64,000 nucleotides of DNA, from assembly GCF_028595325.1 (NCBI RefSeq), contig NZ_JAQQXR010000005.1:310001-374000 (forward strand), in the 5' to 3' direction. A program made the translations under genes and the position numbers. The stretch comes from Janthinobacterium fluminis. Lineage in GTDB: Bacteria > Pseudomonadota > Gammaproteobacteria > Burkholderiales > Burkholderiaceae_D. Positions 8,790-17,843 of this stretch are shown here, piece by piece (position 1 is the stretch's first letter; each line of letters begins with the position of its first letter). The notes under the pieces are model-generated. The model made no database searches. It was given only the letters and a program-made list of their open reading frames with translations, and was not told where the DNA came from.

Positions 8790-8817
8790 CCCGCTCCGGT
8801 TCGCCGCAGCGGGTTTT
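8790..8817 (+). terminator. Hairpin terminator or attenuator between rpsU and yqeY
   Basis: Stem CCCGCT (8790-8795) pairs with AGCGGG (8808-8813), followed by TTTTC. Two more hairpins lie just before it: CCCGGC around 8715 with GCCGGG around 8739, and CATCTG/CAGATG at 8759-8780. The series would attenuate rpsU read-through into yqeY-dnaG. The T tract is short, so full termination is uncertain. Confidence 0.5.
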
Positions 8818-8847
8818 CGCATTTATACCTCATATTTGGAGCACGTC

Positions 8848-9297
8848 ATGGGTTTGAGAGAGCAGATTACGGAAGACATGAAGGCGGCGATGCGCGCCAA
8901 GGAAGCGGGCAAGCTGGGCACGATCCGCCTGTTGCTGGCGGAAATCAAGCGCAAGGAAGTCGACGAGCGCATCGAGGTGACGGACGAGCAGACCGTGGCC
9001 ATCGTCGAAAAGATGATCAAGCAGCGCAAGGATTCGATCACCCAGTTCGAGGCCGGCGGCCGCGCCGACCTGGCCGAGATTGAAAAGGCCGAGCTGGCCT
9101 TCCTGGTCGGCTACATGCCGGCCGGCCTGTCGGACGCCGAGGTGGCCGCCGAAGTGGCCGCCGCCGTGGCCGCGTCCGGCGCCGCCGGCCCGCAAGACAT
9201 GGGCAAGGTGATGGCCATCGTCAAGCCGAAGCTGGCCGGGCGCGCCGACATGACCGTCGTCTCCGCGCTGGTCAAGCAGGCGCTGGCTCCGGCCTAA
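8848..9297 (+). CDS. GatB/YqeY domain protein
   Basis: 149 residues starting MGLREQITEDMKAAMRAKE, with GGAG eight bases before the ATG. The family segments KRKEVDERIEVTDEQ and YMPAGLSDAEV are clear, and the C-terminal half is the small helical domain shared with the tail of the GatB amidotransferase subunit. YqeY proteins are thought to contact tRNA or Glu/Gln-tRNA synthesis factors, but no firm role is established. Its place between rpsU and dnaG is a very common proteobacterial arrangement. Confidence 0.93.
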   Translation: MGLREQITEDMKAAMRAKEAGKLGTIRLLLAEIKRKEVDERIEVTDEQTVAIVEKMIKQRKDSITQFEAGGRADLAEIEKAELAFLVGYMPAGLSDAEVAAEVAAAVAASGAAGPQDMGKVMAIVKPKLAGRADMTVVSALVKQALAPA

Positions 9298-9381
9298 GCC
9301 ACACCGCGCCGCGCGTTGAGCCGGATCAAGGTCCGGCCGGCGCGGCGGTATAGTCTGATCAATAACAAGGCCCGTCCAGCC

Positions 9382-11178
9382 GTGATTCCACAATCCTTCA
9401 TTGCCGATCTGCTCAACCGCGTCGATATCGTCGACGTCGTCGGGCGTTATGTCCAGCTGAAAAAGGGGGGCGCCAATTTCATGGGCCTGTGCCCCTTCCA
9501 CAGTGAAAAATCGCCGAGTTTCACGGTCAGCCCGACCAAGCAGTTTTACCACTGCTTCGGTTGCGGCGCCCACGGCACCTCGATCGGCTTCCTGATCGAA
9601 TATTCGGGCATGGGATTCGTCGACGCCGTCAAGGACCTGGCGCAAAACGTCGGCATGGTCGTGCCCGAGGCCGACGACCGCATCCCGCCGGCCCAGCGCG
9701 CGCAGATGCAGGCGCAGAGCATGGCGCTGTCGGAGGCGATGACGCGCGCCTGCGACTTTTACCGCGGCCAGTTGCGCGGCGCCACCGAGGCCATCGCCTA
9801 TCTGAAGAACCGCGGCTTGACGGGCGAGATCGCGGCCCGCTTCGGCATGGGCTTCGCGCCCCATGGCTGGGACAATCTGCGCGCCGTCTTCCCCGACTAC
9901 GAGGCCGTCGTGCTGGCCGAGGCCGGCCTGGTCATCGACAAGGTCGACGAGGACGGCGGCAACCGCAAGCGCTACGACCGCTTCCGCGAGCGCATCATGT
10001 TCCCGATCCGTAACACGAAAGGCCAGGTGATCGCCTTCGGCGGGCGGGTGCTCGACCACGGCGAGCCGAAATACCTGAACTCGCCGGAAACCCCGCTGTT
10101 CTCCAAGGGCTTCGAGCTGTACGGCCTGTTCGAGGCGCGCCAGGCGATCCGCGACGCCGGCTACGTCCTCGTCACGGAGGGCTATATGGACGTCGTCGCG
10201 CTGGCGCAGATGGGCTTCCCGCAAGCCGTCGCCACGCTGGGCACGGCCTGCACGACGACCCATGTGCAAAAGCTGCTGCGCCAGACCGACAACGTCATCT
10301 TCAGCTTCGACGGCGACAAGGCCGGCCGGCGCGCCGCCCGTCGCGCGCTGGAGGCCAGCCTGCCGCACGTGTCCGACAACAAGACCATCAAATTCCTCTT
10401 CCTGCCCACCGAGCACGACCCGGACAGCTATATCCGCGCCTATGGCGCCGAGGCGTTCGAGCAGCAGGTGCACGAAGCCATGCCGCTGTCGCAATTCCTG
10501 CTGCGCGAAGCGTCGGGCGAGCACGACCTGTCCGAGCCGGAGGGGCGGGCCCGCGTGCAGTTCGACGCCAAGCCGCTGCTGCAGGCGATGGCGCCGTCGG
10601 CGCTGCGCCTGCAGATCGTGCGCGGCCTGGCCTCGCTGACGCAGACGACGCCGGCCGAGATCGAGGGCCTGTTCGAGCTGGCCAAGCCGGTCGCCGTGGC
10701 GCAGCGGGCGCCGCCGAAGTCGGGCCGGGCGATGCCGGTCGGGCTGGAGCTGCAAATCATCCGCATCCTCGTCGCGCATCCGCCGCTGAGCCTGGAAATC
10801 GACGCCGCCGGCCTGGCCGCCTTCGGCCATTTCGGCGCCGGCGGCGCCGAGCGGCTGGCGCAGCTGGTGGCGGCCGGACAGGAGCTGGGCGCCCAGGGCA
10901 GCTTCGCCGCGCTGGCCCAGCACCTGAAGGCCCAGGGCGGCGACTACGACGCCATCATTGGCGAGATCGCCGCCAGCCCGGAGTCCGACGTCGACAGCGA
11001 CCGCGCCTGGATGGTCGGGGCGATCCGCCAGTTGAAGCTGGACGCGCTGAAGCTGGAGCTGAGCCAATTGTTCGCCGCCGGTTTGTCTTCTGACGAAATT
11101 GGTGTACGCTACCGCGAAATTACATCGAAGCAAGATCAATTGCTGCGCGAAGGGGAGGCCGAGTTATCGAACCGGTAA
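9382..11178 (+). CDS. dnaG: DNA primase
   Basis: 598 residues. A GTG start at 9382 gives the standard opening M/V-IPQSFIADLLNRVDIVDVV; a frame open to 9316 has no family similarity. The CHC2 zinc-ribbon ligands are Cys37, His40, Cys58 and Cys61. The TOPRIM catalytic region follows, with Glu266 in VTEGYMDVVAL and the FSFDGDKAGRRAARRAL metal-binding motif. The C-terminal part (from about residue 460) is the helicase-interacting domain. It makes the RNA primers for replication together with DnaB. It lies upstream of rpoD, which has its own promoter. Confidence 0.97.
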   Translation: MIPQSFIADLLNRVDIVDVVGRYVQLKKGGANFMGLCPFHSEKSPSFTVSPTKQFYHCFGCGAHGTSIGFLIEYSGMGFVDAVKDLAQNVGMVVPEADDRIPPAQRAQMQAQSMALSEAMTRACDFYRGQLRGATEAIAYLKNRGLTGEIAARFGMGFAPHGWDNLRAVFPDYEAVVLAEAGLVIDKVDEDGGNRKRYDRFRERIMFPIRNTKGQVIAFGGRVLDHGEPKYLNSPETPLFSKGFELYGLFEARQAIRDAGYVLVTEGYMDVVALAQMGFPQAVATLGTACTTTHVQKLLRQTDNVIFSFDGDKAGRRAARRALEASLPHVSDNKTIKFLFLPTEHDPDSYIRAYGAEAFEQQVHEAMPLSQFLLREASGEHDLSEPEGRARVQFDAKPLLQAMAPSALRLQIVRGLASLTQTTPAEIEGLFELAKPVAVAQRAPPKSGRAMPVGLELQIIRILVAHPPLSLEIDAAGLAAFGHFGAGGAERLAQLVAAGQELGAQGSFAALAQHLKAQGGDYDAIIGEIAASPESDVDSDRAWMVGAIRQLKLDALKLELSQLFAAGLSSDEIGVRYREITSKQDQLLREGEAELSNR

Positions 11179-11698
11179 TGTGGCGCGGCAAGATGGCGGG
11201 GCATGCCTTGAAAAATCCGCCTTCTCCCCTACCTTGGGCCTGGGGCGGCCCTGGCTGGAAAAAGGTTTTTGGCGTGCTATAATTAAATGCTAAGTATTAT
11301 ATGCTTTGGCATGGTAGTTCAGTTTCGGAAATAGTGTTTGTTTTCAGTAAGTTAGGCTCTTGATCGGCGCATACGGACAGCGTCGGCGGCCAGGGCCAGC
11401 TCGTGGTATCGGCGGCGCAGCGAGGTCTGCGCCGGCGGCAAGCATGCCGTCAGCCGCCGCCATATTTGGCCTTCGCCCCCATACGCAGTCGGATGCAGTA
11501 GAATTTCGCCGAGGACGGCCGGGTGAGGCCGTGGCGGAGGCTCCTGCAGGATACGCAGATCGTGGCCGACGAGGTGTAAGTAATAGGCAGTGCCGTCCCG
11601 TGCCGTCGGCGGGGCGGAGATGGTGGCCCCGGCGGGGCCGGCAGCAAACTTTATCCTAATCCACCGTAAAGCAAGTCGTTGTGTAATCGAAAGCGCCT
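11179..11698. other. dnaG-rpoD intergenic region and rpoD leader
   Basis: 520 bases without a convincing gene. The first 100 bases follow dnaG; a strong extended -10 promoter sits at 11275-11283. The segment after the promoter (11290-11350) is AT-rich; the rest (11350-11690) is GC-rich and has short open frames on both strands with no recognisable domain. It most likely forms a leader of roughly 400 bases on the rpoD mRNA. Confidence 0.6.
11275..11283 (+). promoter_or_regulatory. Extended -10 promoter for rpoD
   Basis: TGCTATAAT at 11275-11283 is a perfect TGn extended -10 with consensus TATAAT, in an AT-rich patch. No good -35 lies 17 bases upstream (CTGGAA at 11255-11260), as expected for an extended -10 promoter. 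It would start transcription about 410 bases before the rpoD GTG. Confidence 0.6.
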
Positions 11699-13936
11699 GT
11701 GCCAATCAAGAAACCCGAACCCAAAGCGGCTGCGAAGCCAAGCAAAGTGAGCGCGAAAGCCGAAAAGGCCAGCGACAAGCCGGAAACGCGCGTGACCAGC
11801 GCGCCGGCGGTGAGCCAGACCACCGACGCGGCCGCGCTGGCCGCCATCGACACCTCGGGGTATGTGCTGCCGTCGGTCAAAGTGCCGGGGCGGCGCGGCC
11901 GCAAGCCGAAGGAATTCCAGCCCGAGAACGACGAAGTGGCGGCCCTCAACGCCGTCGAGCGCGCCGAGTTGAAGGCCGTCGACAAGGCCAAGGCGAAGGA
12001 CCGCAAGGCCAAGGAGCGGGCGCTGCTGAAGGACGCGTTCTCGTCCGACACCGAGGCCAGCGAGGAGGAGTTGGAGCGGCGCCGGCAAAAGCTGAAGACC
12101 TTGATCAAGTTCGGCAAGGAGCGCGGCTTCCTCACCTACGCCGAGATCAACGACCACTTGCCGGAAAACATAGTCGATCCGGAAGCGATCGAAGGCATCA
12201 TCGGCACCTTCAACGACATGGGCATCGCCGTCTACGAGCACGCGCCGGACGCCGAGACGCTGCTGCTGTCGGACAATGTCGCCACCGTCACCAGCGACGA
12301 CGAGGCCGAGGCCGCCGCCGAGGCGGCCCTGTCGACGGTCGATTCCGACTTCGGCCGCACCACCGACCCGGTGCGCATGTATATGCGCGAAATGGGCTCG
12401 GTCGAGCTGCTCACGCGCGAGGGCGAGATTGAAATCGCCAAGCGCATCGAGGACGGCCTGAAGGACATGATACAGGCCATTTCCGCCTGCCCCGTGACGA
12501 TCGCCGAAATCATCGCCGCCGCCGACCGCATCGCCAACGACGAGAGCAAGATCGACGAAATCGTCGACGGCCTGGTCGACCAGAACGAGGAGGAGGCGGC
12601 CCCCGTCGTCGTCGCCGCCGCCGAGGACGAGGAAGAAGAGGGCGAGGAAGAGGAGGAGGAAGAGGAGGGGGAAGAGGAGAGCAGCGCCTCGGGCGCGGCC
12701 GGCTTCTCCGCGGAGCAGCTGGAAACGCTGAAACGCAGCGCGCTGGAAAAATTCGCCCTCATCTCCCAGCAGTTCGACAAGATGCGCAAAGCCTTCGAAA
12801 AGGATGGCTACAACTCGAAAGCCTACGTCAAGGCGCAGGAAGCGATCTCGCAGGAACTGCTGGGCATCCGCTTCACGGCCAAGGTCGTCGAAAAGCTGTG
12901 CGACACGCTGCGCGGCCAGGTCGACGAAGTGCGCCACATCGAAAAGCAAATCCTCGACGTCGCCGTCAACAAATGCGGCATGCCGCGGGCCCACTTCATC
13001 AAAGTCTTCCCCGGCAATGAAACGAATCTGAACTGGGTCGACGGCGAAGTCAATGCCGGCCACGCCTACAGCTCCATCCTGGGCCGCAACATCCCGACCG
13101 TCAAAGAGTTGCAGCAGCGCCTCATCGACCTGCAGGCGCGCGTCGTGCTGCCGCTGCCGGACCTGCGCAACATCAACCGGCAGATGGCGGCCGGCGAAAT
13201 GAAGGCGCGCAAGGCCAAGCGCGAAATGACCGAGGCCAACCTGCGCCTGGTGATCTCGATCGCCAAGAAATACACCAACCGCGGCCTGCAATTCCTCGAC
13301 CTTATCCAGGAAGGCAACATCGGCTTGATGAAGGCCGTCGACAAGTTCGAATACCGCCGCGGCTACAAATTCTCGACCTACGCGACGTGGTGGATACGCC
13401 AGGCCATCACCCGCTCGATCGCCGACCAGGCGCGCACGATCCGCATTCCCGTGCACATGATCGAGACGATCAACAAGATGAACCGCATCTCGCGCCAGAT
13501 CCTGCAGGAAACCGGCGCCGAGCCCGATCCGGCCACCCTGGCCATCAAGATGGAGATGCCCGAGGACAAGATCCGCAAGATCATGAAGATCGCCAAGGAA
13601 CCAATCTCGATGGAAACGCCGATCGGCGACGACGACGATTCCCACCTGGGCGACTTCATCGAGGACAACAACACGCTGGCGCCGGCCGACGCGGCGCTGC
13701 ACGCGTCGATGCGCGGCGTCGTCAAGGACGTGCTGGACTCCCTGACGCCGCGCGAGGCGAAGGTGCTGCGCATGCGCTTCGGCATCGAAATGTCGACCGA
13801 CCACACCCTGGAGGAGGTCGGCAAGCAATTCGACGTCACGCGCGAGCGCATCCGCCAGATCGAGGCGAAGGCGCTGCGCAAGCTGCGCCACCCTTCGCGT
13901 TCCGACAAGCTGAAAAGCTTCTTGGAAGGTAACTAA
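11699..13936 (+). CDS. rpoD: RNA polymerase primary sigma factor (sigma 70)
   Basis: 745 residues. The start is GTG at 11699 because an in-frame TAA lies only five codons upstream. Order: Lys/Ala-rich N-terminal tail; region 1.1 at about 130-185 ([20 protein letters not shown]); region 1.2 with [20 protein letters not shown] near 222; a long non-conserved region; region 2 with [20 protein letters not shown] and [15 protein letters not shown]; region 3; region 4 with [20 protein letters not shown]. The non-conserved region holds an unusual run of about 20 residues that is almost all Glu (309-327). It is the housekeeping sigma factor, last protein gene of the rpsU-dnaG-rpoD group and followed by a tRNA. 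Confidence 0.97.
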   Translation: MPIKKPEPKAAAKPSKVSAKAEKASDKPETRVTSAPAVSQTTDAAALAAIDTSGYVLPSVKVPGRRGRKPKEFQPENDEVAALNAVERAELKAVDKAKAKDRKAKERALLKDAFSSDTEASEEELERRRQKLKTLIKFGKERGFLTYAEINDHLPENIVDPEAIEGIIGTFNDMGIAVYEHAPDAETLLLSDNVATVTSDDEAEAAAEAALSTVDSDFGRTTDPVRMYMREMGSVELLTREGEIEIAKRIEDGLKDMIQAISACPVTIAEIIAAADRIANDESKIDEIVDGLVDQNEEEAAPVVVAAAEDEEEEGEEEEEEEEGEEESSASGAAGFSAEQLETLKRSALEKFALISQQFDKMRKAFEKDGYNSKAYVKAQEAISQELLGIRFTAKVVEKLCDTLRGQVDEVRHIEKQILDVAVNKCGMPRAHFIKVFPGNETNLNWVDGEVNAGHAYSSILGRNIPTVKELQQRLIDLQARVVLPLPDLRNINRQMAAGEMKARKAKREMTEANLRLVISIAKKYTNRGLQFLDLIQEGNIGLMKAVDKFEYRRGYKFSTYATWWIRQAITRSIADQARTIRIPVHMIETINKMNRISRQILQETGAEPDPATLAIKMEMPEDKIRKIMKIAKEPISMETPIGDDDDSHLGDFIEDNNTLAPADAALHASMRGVVKDVLDSLTPREAKVLRMRFGIEMSTDHTLEEVGKQFDVTRERIRQIEAKALRKLRHPSRSDKLKSFLEGN

Positions 13937-14037
13937 GACTTGACTAGCGTCGGCGTAAGCCCTATCCTCGCCACTTCGTTTCTGCACGAGCTGGGCGCGG
14001 GCGGCTTGCGCCGGCCCCGGTACCAGGGCAGCAGACT

Positions 14038-14116
<79 letters not shown>

Positions 14117-14131
14117 GACATTAGTAATATC

Positions 14132-14164
14132 AAGGGGGTTACGATATATCGTAACCCCTTTTTG
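14132..14164 (+). terminator. Rho-independent terminator after the tRNA
   Basis: GGGGTTACGAT (14135-14145) pairs perfectly with ATCGTAACCCC (14148-14158), followed by TTTTT. AA before and TT after the stem extend it, making the hairpin usable in both directions. It ends the rpoD-tRNA transcript. Confidence 0.85.
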
Positions 14165-14282
14165 TTATGCGGGTGTTTGAAGGAAGCACTTCTAACATCC
14201 TCGATCTCTTGCCATTGCCACGATGATGGATTGTTGCGGCAGTTATTTAAGTGCGCTGATGTATATGGTTTGATGGATAGAC

Positions 14283-16304
14283 ATGTCTGATAATTCGAAA
14301 TTCCCCTACCGCGCCGACGTCGATGGGCTGCGCGCGATCGCCGTACTGTCGGTTGTTGTGTTTCACGTGTTCCCCGATATTCTGCCCGGTGGATTCATCG
14401 GGGTAGATATATTTTTCGTTATTTCCGGATATTTAATTTCTGGAATAATCTTCAGGGAAATCGCTCAGGGAAATTTCAGCGTCGCGGATTTTTATTCTCG
14501 AAGAATCCGGCGCATATTTCCAGCCTTGTTATTGGTTCTTTTTTCATGTTATGTCTTCGGGTGGATCTTGCTTTTGCCCGGCGAATACACTCAACTCGGC
14601 AAGCATATTGCCTCGGGCGCCGGTTTCGTCTCGAATATCGTGCTGCGCCAGGAAGCGGGATACTTTGACAGCATAGCTCCGCTGAAGCCGCTCTTGCATT
14701 TGTGGTCCCTCGGCGTCGAGGAACAATTTTACCTCGCCTGGCCCCTGATGTTGATGTTGATACTGGGCTGGCGGCGCGTTCGCCCCCTGCCTGTCATTAT
14801 ACTGATCTTTCTTGCATCTTTTTGCTACAGCATCGCCAGCCTTCGGGGCGACGCGGTCGCAGCTTTTTATTCGCCGGCAAGCCGTTTTTGGGAATTGCTC
14901 GCGGGCGCTATCTTTGCCCATGTGCAGTTGGCCAATACCGGAGGCGCCCTCCTTTTTCTGCAACGCTATCGAAACCCGATCTCTGCGTGCGGTCTGGGCT
15001 TGATTGTTTTGGCACTGTTCAGTGTCACTGAAAAATCCGCTTTTCCGGGGGGCTGGGCGCTATTGCCTGTGCTGGGGGCAGTGCTGCTTATCGCCGCCGG
15101 ACCCGACGCGTATTTCAGCCGCCAGGTGTTGTCGAACCGTACGATGGTCTGGTTTGGTTTGATCAGTTATCCTTTGTACTTGTGGCACTGGCCGATATTG
15201 TCGTTTTTGCGAATTATCGAATCGAAAATTCCATCCATTGAAATCCGCATCGGCGCGATTGTTCTGAGCGTGATGCTGGCCTGGATCACGGTGAAATGTG
15301 TCGAACGTCCGCTACGATTCGCCTCCCCGTATCGCGGCCGCGTCAGCGCTCTTTGTGTCTTGATGCTGGTGATTGGCTCTCTGGGCTATTACACATACGA
15401 AAACAAGGGCTTTGAGTCAAGGGAGAATATTCAGGCGTTGCCAAAATTTCAAAATCCCTTGGGGTGGTCCAATGACGGACGAAATTTTGATGCCCAATGT
15501 AAAGAAAAATTCGCATATGGCGGCCACTACTGCTTGGTCGGCGATATCGAAAAACCGCCGACTGTCATTCTGATCGGCGACAGCCACGCGAATCAATTTT
15601 TCTGGGGCTTGGCCGCGCAATATAAGGCGGCGGGAGAGAATCTTCTCATGCTGGGCTCGGCAGGGTGCGTGCCGTTTTTCGATGTCGAAAGCCAGGAGAA
15701 GGGCATGGCGGATACATGCTTGCGTTTCATGAACGCTGCCCTGGAGTATGCGATTCGGCAGGAAGGCATAAAAACCGTCATGCTCGCCAGCCGCGGGCCG
15801 CTATACATCGACGGCAGGGGGTTTGGCGAAGCGGAAGCGGGAAAATATAACCGCTATTTGAAGTCATTGCGCAACCCGGGCTTGAACGGAAATGCCGGAG
15901 TTTTTCAAGCGGAACTGAATGCGACTGTGGCGAGTTTGCGCAAAGCCGGCAAGGAAGTGATATTGCTCGTCGATATCCCAGAGCTGGGTTTCAGTCCCGA
16001 GTCATGCGTGCGCACCCGGCCAGTTACCATCACGCAGGCTGTGCGCTCACCCTGTGCCGTTTCTGCCGAGCTGGCGCTACAGAGGAATGCCGAGTATCGC
16101 GCCATTCTTCAATCTTCGCTCAAGGAAAATCCTGGCGTGAAGATTTTTGATCCCGCCAAGACTTTATGCGATGATAAATACTGCTGGGCAATGCGAGGAA
16201 ATACGGTTTTGTATCGTGATGACAATCATTTGTCATATTTCGGCAGCATGTATATTGGCCGCCTGTTCGATCCAACGTTGTTTTTGCCGACCGTGAAGCA
16301 GTGA
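14283..16304 (+). CDS. OafA/YrhL-type acyltransferase with SGNH domain
   Basis: 673 residues. The N-terminal half is an acyltransferase-3 membrane domain: YRADVDGLRAIAVLSVVVFH at the start, GFIGVDIFFVISGYLISGII next, then SLGVEEQFYLAWPLML, with about ten hydrophobic helices to residue 375. The C-terminal half is a periplasmic SGNH domain: GDSHANQFFWG near 440 holds the nucleophile Ser, and DDNHLSYFGS near 650 holds the catalytic Asp-x-x-His. Such proteins move acetyl (or other acyl) groups from the cytoplasm onto O-antigen or other glycans. The gene is visibly AT-richer than its neighbours and sits just after the tRNA and terminator, suggesting acquisition. It may modify the glycan encoded further right. 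Confidence 0.9.
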   Translation: MSDNSKFPYRADVDGLRAIAVLSVVVFHVFPDILPGGFIGVDIFFVISGYLISGIIFREIAQGNFSVADFYSRRIRRIFPALLLVLFSCYVFGWILLLPGEYTQLGKHIASGAGFVSNIVLRQEAGYFDSIAPLKPLLHLWSLGVEEQFYLAWPLMLMLILGWRRVRPLPVIILIFLASFCYSIASLRGDAVAAFYSPASRFWELLAGAIFAHVQLANTGGALLFLQRYRNPISACGLGLIVLALFSVTEKSAFPGGWALLPVLGAVLLIAAGPDAYFSRQVLSNRTMVWFGLISYPLYLWHWPILSFLRIIESKIPSIEIRIGAIVLSVMLAWITVKCVERPLRFASPYRGRVSALCVLMLVIGSLGYYTYENKGFESRENIQALPKFQNPLGWSNDGRNFDAQCKEKFAYGGHYCLVGDIEKPPTVILIGDSHANQFFWGLAAQYKAAGENLLMLGSAGCVPFFDVESQEKGMADTCLRFMNAALEYAIRQEGIKTVMLASRGPLYIDGRGFGEAEAGKYNRYLKSLRNPGLNGNAGVFQAELNATVASLRKAGKEVILLVDIPELGFSPESCVRTRPVTITQAVRSPCAVSAELALQRNAEYRAILQSSLKENPGVKIFDPAKTLCDDKYCWAMRGNTVLYRDDNHLSYFGSMYIGRLFDPTLFLPTVKQ

Positions 16305-16400
16305 GTGCGAGGTGCCTGAAATAGCTCGGCGCGGTCAGCATATTTCACGACTCGCCATCGGCAGCAAGACTCCAGTGAACTGAAAAGCAACAGCCGCCGT

Positions 16401-16436
16401 AACAAAAAAGGCACGCATCAGCGTGCCTTTTTTGTT
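16401..16436. terminator. Bidirectional terminator after the acyltransferase
   Basis: AACAAAAAAGGCACGC pairs with GCGTGCCTTTTTTGTT across a four-base ATCA loop. Stem plus A/T tracts on both sides makes it work for the acyltransferase (forward) and for the small reverse-strand gene at 16478-16651. Confidence 0.85.
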
Positions 16437-16477
16437 GTGATGGCGGCTAATGCAGCCGGCCTGTGCTGCGCATGCGT

Positions 16478-16651
16478 TTAGGGGCAGTGGCGGGCCAGCA
16501 ATTCGCAGGCCCTTGGGTTGCCTTGCTGGCATTTTATTTCCAGGTTGTCGCAGGTTTGCTGGCTGGGCCGGGCAACGGCGAAACCGGCGATGGCGCCGGA
16601 CAGGCCGACTGCGGCGCAAAAGATGAACAGGGCTTTTTTGATAGAAATCAT
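16478..16651 (-). CDS. Tiny exported Cys-rich protein (57 aa)
   Basis: An ATG at 16651 with GGAGA just upstream opens a 57-codon frame ending in TAA at 16478. The N-terminus MISIKKALFIFCAAVGLSG is a good signal peptide or membrane anchor, with a likely cleavage after AVA near residue 27. The mature part has four cysteines in the order Cys34-x6-Cys41-x7-Cys49-x6-Cys56 (CDNLEIKCQQGNPRACELL), suggesting two disulfides. The spacing vaguely recalls one Sel1-like Cys repeat. The gene is flanked by its own terminator. No family is recognised; function unknown. Confidence 0.65.
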   Translation of the reverse strand: MISIKKALFIFCAAVGLSGAIAGFAVARPSQQTCDNLEIKCQQGNPRACELLARHCP

Positions 16652-16753
16652 TATGTCTCCACTTTATAAGTTAAAGAATGATCTTCAAGAAACGTGCACG
16701 ACATGCCCAGGCAAGCCAGTTGCAGAATTGCCATTCGGCATGGTGATGAAATA

Positions 16754-16780
16754 TAGCACTAAGCAAGTGTGAAAGTGCTA
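16754..16780. promoter_or_regulatory. Inverted repeat upstream of the small Cys-rich gene
   Basis: TAGCACT (16754-16760) and AGTGCTA (16774-16780) form a perfect 7-base inverted repeat. On the reverse strand its inner end overlaps TGCTATATT, a possible extended -10, about 100 bases before the small gene. It lies in an AT-rich 194-base gap (16652-16845) that otherwise holds nothing clear. Operator or hairpin; weakly supported. Confidence 0.3.
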
Positions 16781-16845
16781 AATATTTAATATTGAAATAT
16801 AACCAAATGTCACGGCGCGGCTCTGCCGGATTCCCGCGCTCCTGC

Positions 16846-17394
16846 TCAGGCTGGGCCAATTGCTTGGCGCATGCGCGCCAGCGGCACGATGATGCCGCCC
16901 GGGAGATGCAGTTCGATGCTGTCGACGACCTCGAAACCGGCCGCCAGATAGAGGGGCACGCCGGGCATCGTCGCGGCCAGTTCCAGCGTCCGGAAGCCGG
17001 CCAGTAGCGCTTGTTCCTTGCAGTGCTGCAGCAGTTGCCGCCCCAGTCCGCGGCGCGCCATTTCCGGCGCGACGAAGAAGGCGCGGATGCGCGCCGCCTC
17101 TGACGCCGGATCGAGCAGCGGGTCGGGGCCGGACTTGGCGCGGTCGCCGCCGAACAGGGTGCGGCGCCGGCTCCAGCCGCCGCAGGCGAGCAGGACACCG
17201 TCCTGTTCGATCAGGAAATAGCTGCGGTCGGCGATCAGTTGCGAGTCGACGCCGAAGACGTGGCTGGTGACGGCCTCGGCCTGTTGCGGCGTGTAGAAGC
17301 CGGCGCTCAGCGCGATGCCGGAGTGGGCGATCAGCGCTTCCAGGCGCGCCACGTCGACCGTTTCGGCCAGGCGCAGTGTCGGCGCGGCGCTCAC
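16846..17394 (-). CDS. GNAT-family N-acetyltransferase
   Basis: 182 residues starting at a GTG that overlaps the stop of the upstream NTF2-like gene (GTGA), so the pair is coupled. The acetyl-CoA loop is visible as VAPEMARRGLGRQLLQHC around residue 113, after the strand segment RIRAFFV, and the C-terminal strand has PLYLAAGFEVVD. GNAT enzymes acetylate amines on small molecules or proteins; no substrate can be deduced. The overall shape resembles the YjaB-like or PhnO-like stand-alone acetyltransferases. Confidence 0.85.
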   Translation of the reverse strand: MSAAPTLRLAETVDVARLEALIAHSGIALSAGFYTPQQAEAVTSHVFGVDSQLIADRSYFLIEQDGVLLACGGWSRRRTLFGGDRAKSGPDPLLDPASEAARIRAFFVAPEMARRGLGRQLLQHCKEQALLAGFRTLELAATMPGVPLYLAAGFEVVDSIELHLPGGIIVPLARMRQAIGPA

Positions 17395-17765
17395 CGGGCG
17401 GCGTCCGCCGCCGGCGCGGTCATGAACCAGGCCCTGGCGATGCGGCCGGCGCGCACTTCATAGATGGCGACCATGTCGACGCTGGCCGGGCCGTCGGGCG
17501 TGGTGCTGTGTACGGTTTCGTGGTCGATCACGGTGTCGCCGCAGACGATGCGCTGCAGCAGCACTGCGTGCGGTTTGGCGCTGGCAAACCTGGCCGTGAA
17601 GCGGCTGCGGATGGCCTCGGTGCCGCTGGCGAGCAGCGTCGACGGATGTTGGTAATGTTCGACGTCGTCGGCATAGACGGCGACCAGGGCGGCGACGTCG
17701 TGGGCGTTGTAGGCGTCCAGCTGGGCCTGCACGACGGCTGCGGGGCCGCCTTGTTCTTGTCGCAT
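17391..17765 (-). CDS. NTF2-like / SnoaL-type protein
   Basis: 124 residues with the cone-fold pattern: VVQAQLDAYNAHDVAALVAVYADDVEHYQHP at the N-terminus, then EAIRSRFTARFASAKPHAVL and a final VDMVAIYEVRAGRIARAWF. This is the nuclear transport factor 2-like superfamily (SnoaL and ketosteroid-isomerase relatives), which includes small enzymes and ligand-binding proteins. It is translationally coupled to the GNAT gene. Specific function unknown. Confidence 0.8.
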   Translation of the reverse strand: MRQEQGGPAAVVQAQLDAYNAHDVAALVAVYADDVEHYQHPSTLLASGTEAIRSRFTARFASAKPHAVLLQRIVCGDTVIDHETVHSTTPDGPASVDMVAIYEVRAGRIARAWFMTAPAADAAR

Positions 17766-17843
17766 GGGAGTGTTCCGTTTGGCTGGGTGGGGACGTGTTA
17801 ACGTAACGTAAATCTTGCGCGCCGTCCACCGGGCCGCCGCCCC

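Noticed and set aside
11352-11705. A 117-codon reverse frame between dnaG and rpoD
   Set aside because: It overlaps the rpoD start, has no ribosome site or recognisable domain, and lies in the rpoD leader.
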